The position numbers were made by a program, and so were the translations under genes. From Kosakonia oryziphila (GTDB lineage: Bacteria > Pseudomonadota > Gammaproteobacteria > Enterobacterales > Enterobacteriaceae): a DNA stretch of 64,000 bases. The notes beneath the pieces are model-generated. The model was not told where the DNA came from, searched no databases, and saw nothing but the letters and a program-made list of their open reading frames with translations. Location: contig NZ_FMBC01000015.1 in NCBI RefSeq assembly GCF_900094795.1, positions 1 through 64,000 of the forward strand, given 5' to 3'. This document shows positions 62,645 to 64,000 of the stretch, in pieces (the stretch's first letter is position 1; each line of letters opens with the position of its first letter).

Positions 62645-62812
62645 ATTCGGCACTGGCAGGCAGGATATACTACTGTTTGCCGTTTTGCGGGCTTGCCAGC
62701 CTTCGGTAGATTCAGTAAGGTTGCCGCTACACTGTTGCCACGGAATCTTTACAGGTTGAATCTATGTCAAATCAGGTTTTATTTGTGATTTACGTGCAGA
62801 ACGACATGAATG

Positions 62813-62830
62813 TGTAACGTTATTTTTACG
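62813..62830 (+). promoter_or_regulatory. TyrR box upstream of aroL
   Basis: TGTAAC-N6-TTTACG matches the TyrR consensus TGTAAA-N6-TTTACA at ten of twelve fixed positions; about 84 bp before the aroL start. The following GTACTCGTTTGATG resembles half of the TrpR operator of E. coli aroL, weakly. Confidence 0.65.
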
Positions 62831-62913
62831 ATTAGTATTGTACTCGTTTGATGATATCATCGCCGTCTTATTTTCCGTCCCTTCTCGCGGGGACGCGGAG
62901 GGAACACCTGCTC

Positions 62914-63438
62914 ATGACGCTACCCATTTTTTTAGTCGGCGCACGCGGTTGCGGTAAAACCACTGTGGGCCAGGCGCTGGCGCTGGCGCAGGGATGTCAA
63001 TTTATCGATACCGATTTCTGGTTACAGGAAACGGCTCAACAGACCATCGCGGATATTGTTGCCCGTGACGGGTGGGAGACGTTCCGCGCCCGGGAAACCG
63101 ACGCGCTGAAAGCCGTCACCGCGCCTGCACGGGTGATTGCCACTGGCGGCGGTATTATTTTAAGTGAATACAATCGGCACTTTATGCGCGAAAAAGGCAT
63201 CGTCGTTTACCTTTGCGCACCTGTCGCTGTGCTGGCGGACAGGCTGGAAGCCTTTCCGGAAGAGGGACAACGACCGACGCTGACCGGTAAGCCGATTAGC
63301 GAAGAGGTCAGTGAAGTGCTGGCGCTACGCGATGCACTGTATCGTGAAGCGGCCCACCACGTGGTGAATGCGGCGCAATTGCCCGGCCAGGTGGTGTCTG
63401 ATATTGAGGCGGCATTACAACTGGCGCGCGCCAGTTAG
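62914..63438 (+). CDS. aroL: Shikimate kinase II
   Basis: 174 residues (as E. coli). P-loop GARGCGKTT at 9-17, [17 protein letters not shown] (shikimate-binding) and [17 protein letters not shown]; lid with RPTLTGKP. Phosphorylates shikimate on the way to chorismate. ATG 62914 follows GGAGGGA; the longer frame from 62848 lacks support. First gene before yaiA and aroM, as in E. coli; TyrR box upstream. Confidence 0.97.
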   Translation: MTLPIFLVGARGCGKTTVGQALALAQGCQFIDTDFWLQETAQQTIADIVARDGWETFRARETDALKAVTAPARVIATGGGIILSEYNRHFMREKGIVVYLCAPVAVLADRLEAFPEEGQRPTLTGKPISEEVSEVLALRDALYREAAHHVVNAAQLPGQVVSDIEAALQLARAS

Positions 63439-63487
63439 CGAAACGTTTGTCTATACTTATAGCTCGACCGGAAAATGAGGAAGAGCT

Positions 63488-63679
63488 ATGCCGACAAAAC
63501 CACCTTACCCGCGTGAAGCCCGCATTGTTGCGATTGAAAAAGGCACGGGAAACCTGACCGTTACCTGGTATCAATTACGCGCCGATCATCCGAAACCGGA
63601 CGCTTTGATCAGCGAACACCCCACCGAACAGGAAGCGTTGGACGCCAAAAGGCGTTATGAAGATCCTGACAAAAGCTAA
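63488..63679 (+). CDS. yaiA: Small protein YaiA
   Basis: 63 residues, like E. coli Yai[41 protein letters not shown] and RYEDPDK at the end. Cytoplasmic, unknown function; 49 bp after aroL, probably co-transcribed. GAGGAAG lies 8 bp before the ATG. Confidence 0.95.
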   Translation: MPTKPPYPREARIVAIEKGTGNLTVTWYQLRADHPKPDALISEHPTEQEALDAKRRYEDPDKS

Positions 63680-63816
63680 GCCGGGCGACGATGGTTCTGG
63701 CTGAACGCCTGAACATTACAGAAACAGACTTGTATCACATTTTTTTACTGGCGTAACGTCGCTCAAAGGTTACTATTTTATTATTTCTGGAATTTATTTG
63801 AACATTGGAGTGTGAT

Positions 63817-63860
63817 GTTCTCTTTACACGGCAATACAGCTTATGCCGTGTAAAGAGAAC
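63817..63860 (+). other. Perfect 17-bp hairpin in the aroM leader
   Basis: GTTCTCTTTACACGGCA (63817-63833) pairs without mismatch with TGCCGTGTAAAGAGAAC (63844-63860), loop of 10. It lies 38 bp before the aroM ATG; no U-tract. Possible attenuator, operator or RNase site. Confidence 0.7.
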
Positions 63861-63898
63861 AAGTAAGAACGAATAGTATTGAAAGGCGGGAAGTAAAA

Positions 63899-64000
63899 AT
63901 GAGTGCAACTTTGGCGGTCCTGACCGTTGGTGTCGTGTCGGTGCAAGCTATCTTACCGCTCCTGACGGAGCATATTTCAGAACAGAAGATCACGCATATC
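63899..64000 (+). CDS. aroM: AroM family protein, N-terminal part (cut by window end)
   Basis: 34 codons to the window end: MSATLAVLTVGVVSVQAILP, LLTEHISEQKITHI. E. coli AroM starts [25 protein letters not shown], so the match is clear. Function unknown, TyrR-linked. AAGGCGGG precedes the ATG. Confidence 0.93.
   Translation, partial: MSATLAVLTVGVVSVQAILPLLTEHISEQKITHI

Noticed and set aside
1..64000. tRNA, rRNA, CRISPR arrays, prophage or replication origin
   Set aside because: I looked for cloverleaf genes, regularly spaced repeats and phage structural genes and saw none.

Overview
The window is chromosomal DNA from a member of the Enterobacteriaceae. The right-hand third (hemB, ampH, sbmA-yaiW, yaiY, yaiZ, ddlA, iraP, phoA-psiF, proC, yaiI, aroL, yaiA, aroM) keeps the gene order of the E. 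coli 8-9 min region and encodes close homologues. The left part and several insertions are not E. coli-like. The mix of a hmu heme locus, an Anbu protease operon, eat-eutBC and an OlsF-like acyltransferase fits plant- or soil-associated genera such as Kosakonia, Phytobacter or Klebsiella. I cannot fix the genus from the sequence alone.

Layout. 1-1980 is an AT-rich scrapyard: an IS3 transposase end, a frameshifted DUF943 gene overlapping a DUF3289 remnant, and an internally deleted IS630-like element with 17-bp inverted repeats inserted in a broken OLD-type ATPase gene. 1902-6286 is a complete R773-type arsRDABC operon, followed by a GNAT acetyltransferase stub cut by an IS3 remnant. 6770-12138 holds a divergent LysR/SDR pair, a predicted 2H phosphoesterase, a MlrA-like MerR regulator, a DUF523-DUF1722 protein and a CynT-like carbonic anhydrase. 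12351-18018 has two small DUF1471 periplasmic proteins, a TetR regulator, an ABM-domain protein and an SDR-SDR-MFS-AraC operon. 18324-20213 has zinT with a Zur box, an unknown small gene behind a structured leader, and a SelW/SelT-like protein.

20307-26523 is a Fur-controlled heme uptake operon (TonB receptor, HmuS, HmuT, HmuU, HmuV). 26534-30478 is the four-gene Anbu operon. A decayed DMT transporter and a GcvA-like LysR gene follow. 31933-36504 encodes a branched-chain-type ABC importer, divergent from dgcN-dgcA and a D-amino acid aminotransferase; together they look like a D-glutamate or D-amino acid utilisation locus. A 2-hydroxyacid dehydrogenase and a 205-bp MITE-like element with a CTTAG target duplication come next. 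41364-44914 is a short ethanolamine operon (eat-eutB-eutC, no microcompartment genes) with a consensus sigma-54 promoter and a perfect NtrC-type site.

45636-64000 is the conserved block, with three differences from E. coli: an OlsF-like bifunctional acyltransferase next to hemB; an extensin-like protein and an MdtG-like MFS pump between ddlA and iraP; and a Rieske/FAD oxidoreductase between psiF and proC where E. coli has dgcC. The window ends inside aroM, whose leader carries a perfect 17-bp hairpin. I saw no tRNA, rRNA or CRISPR array.
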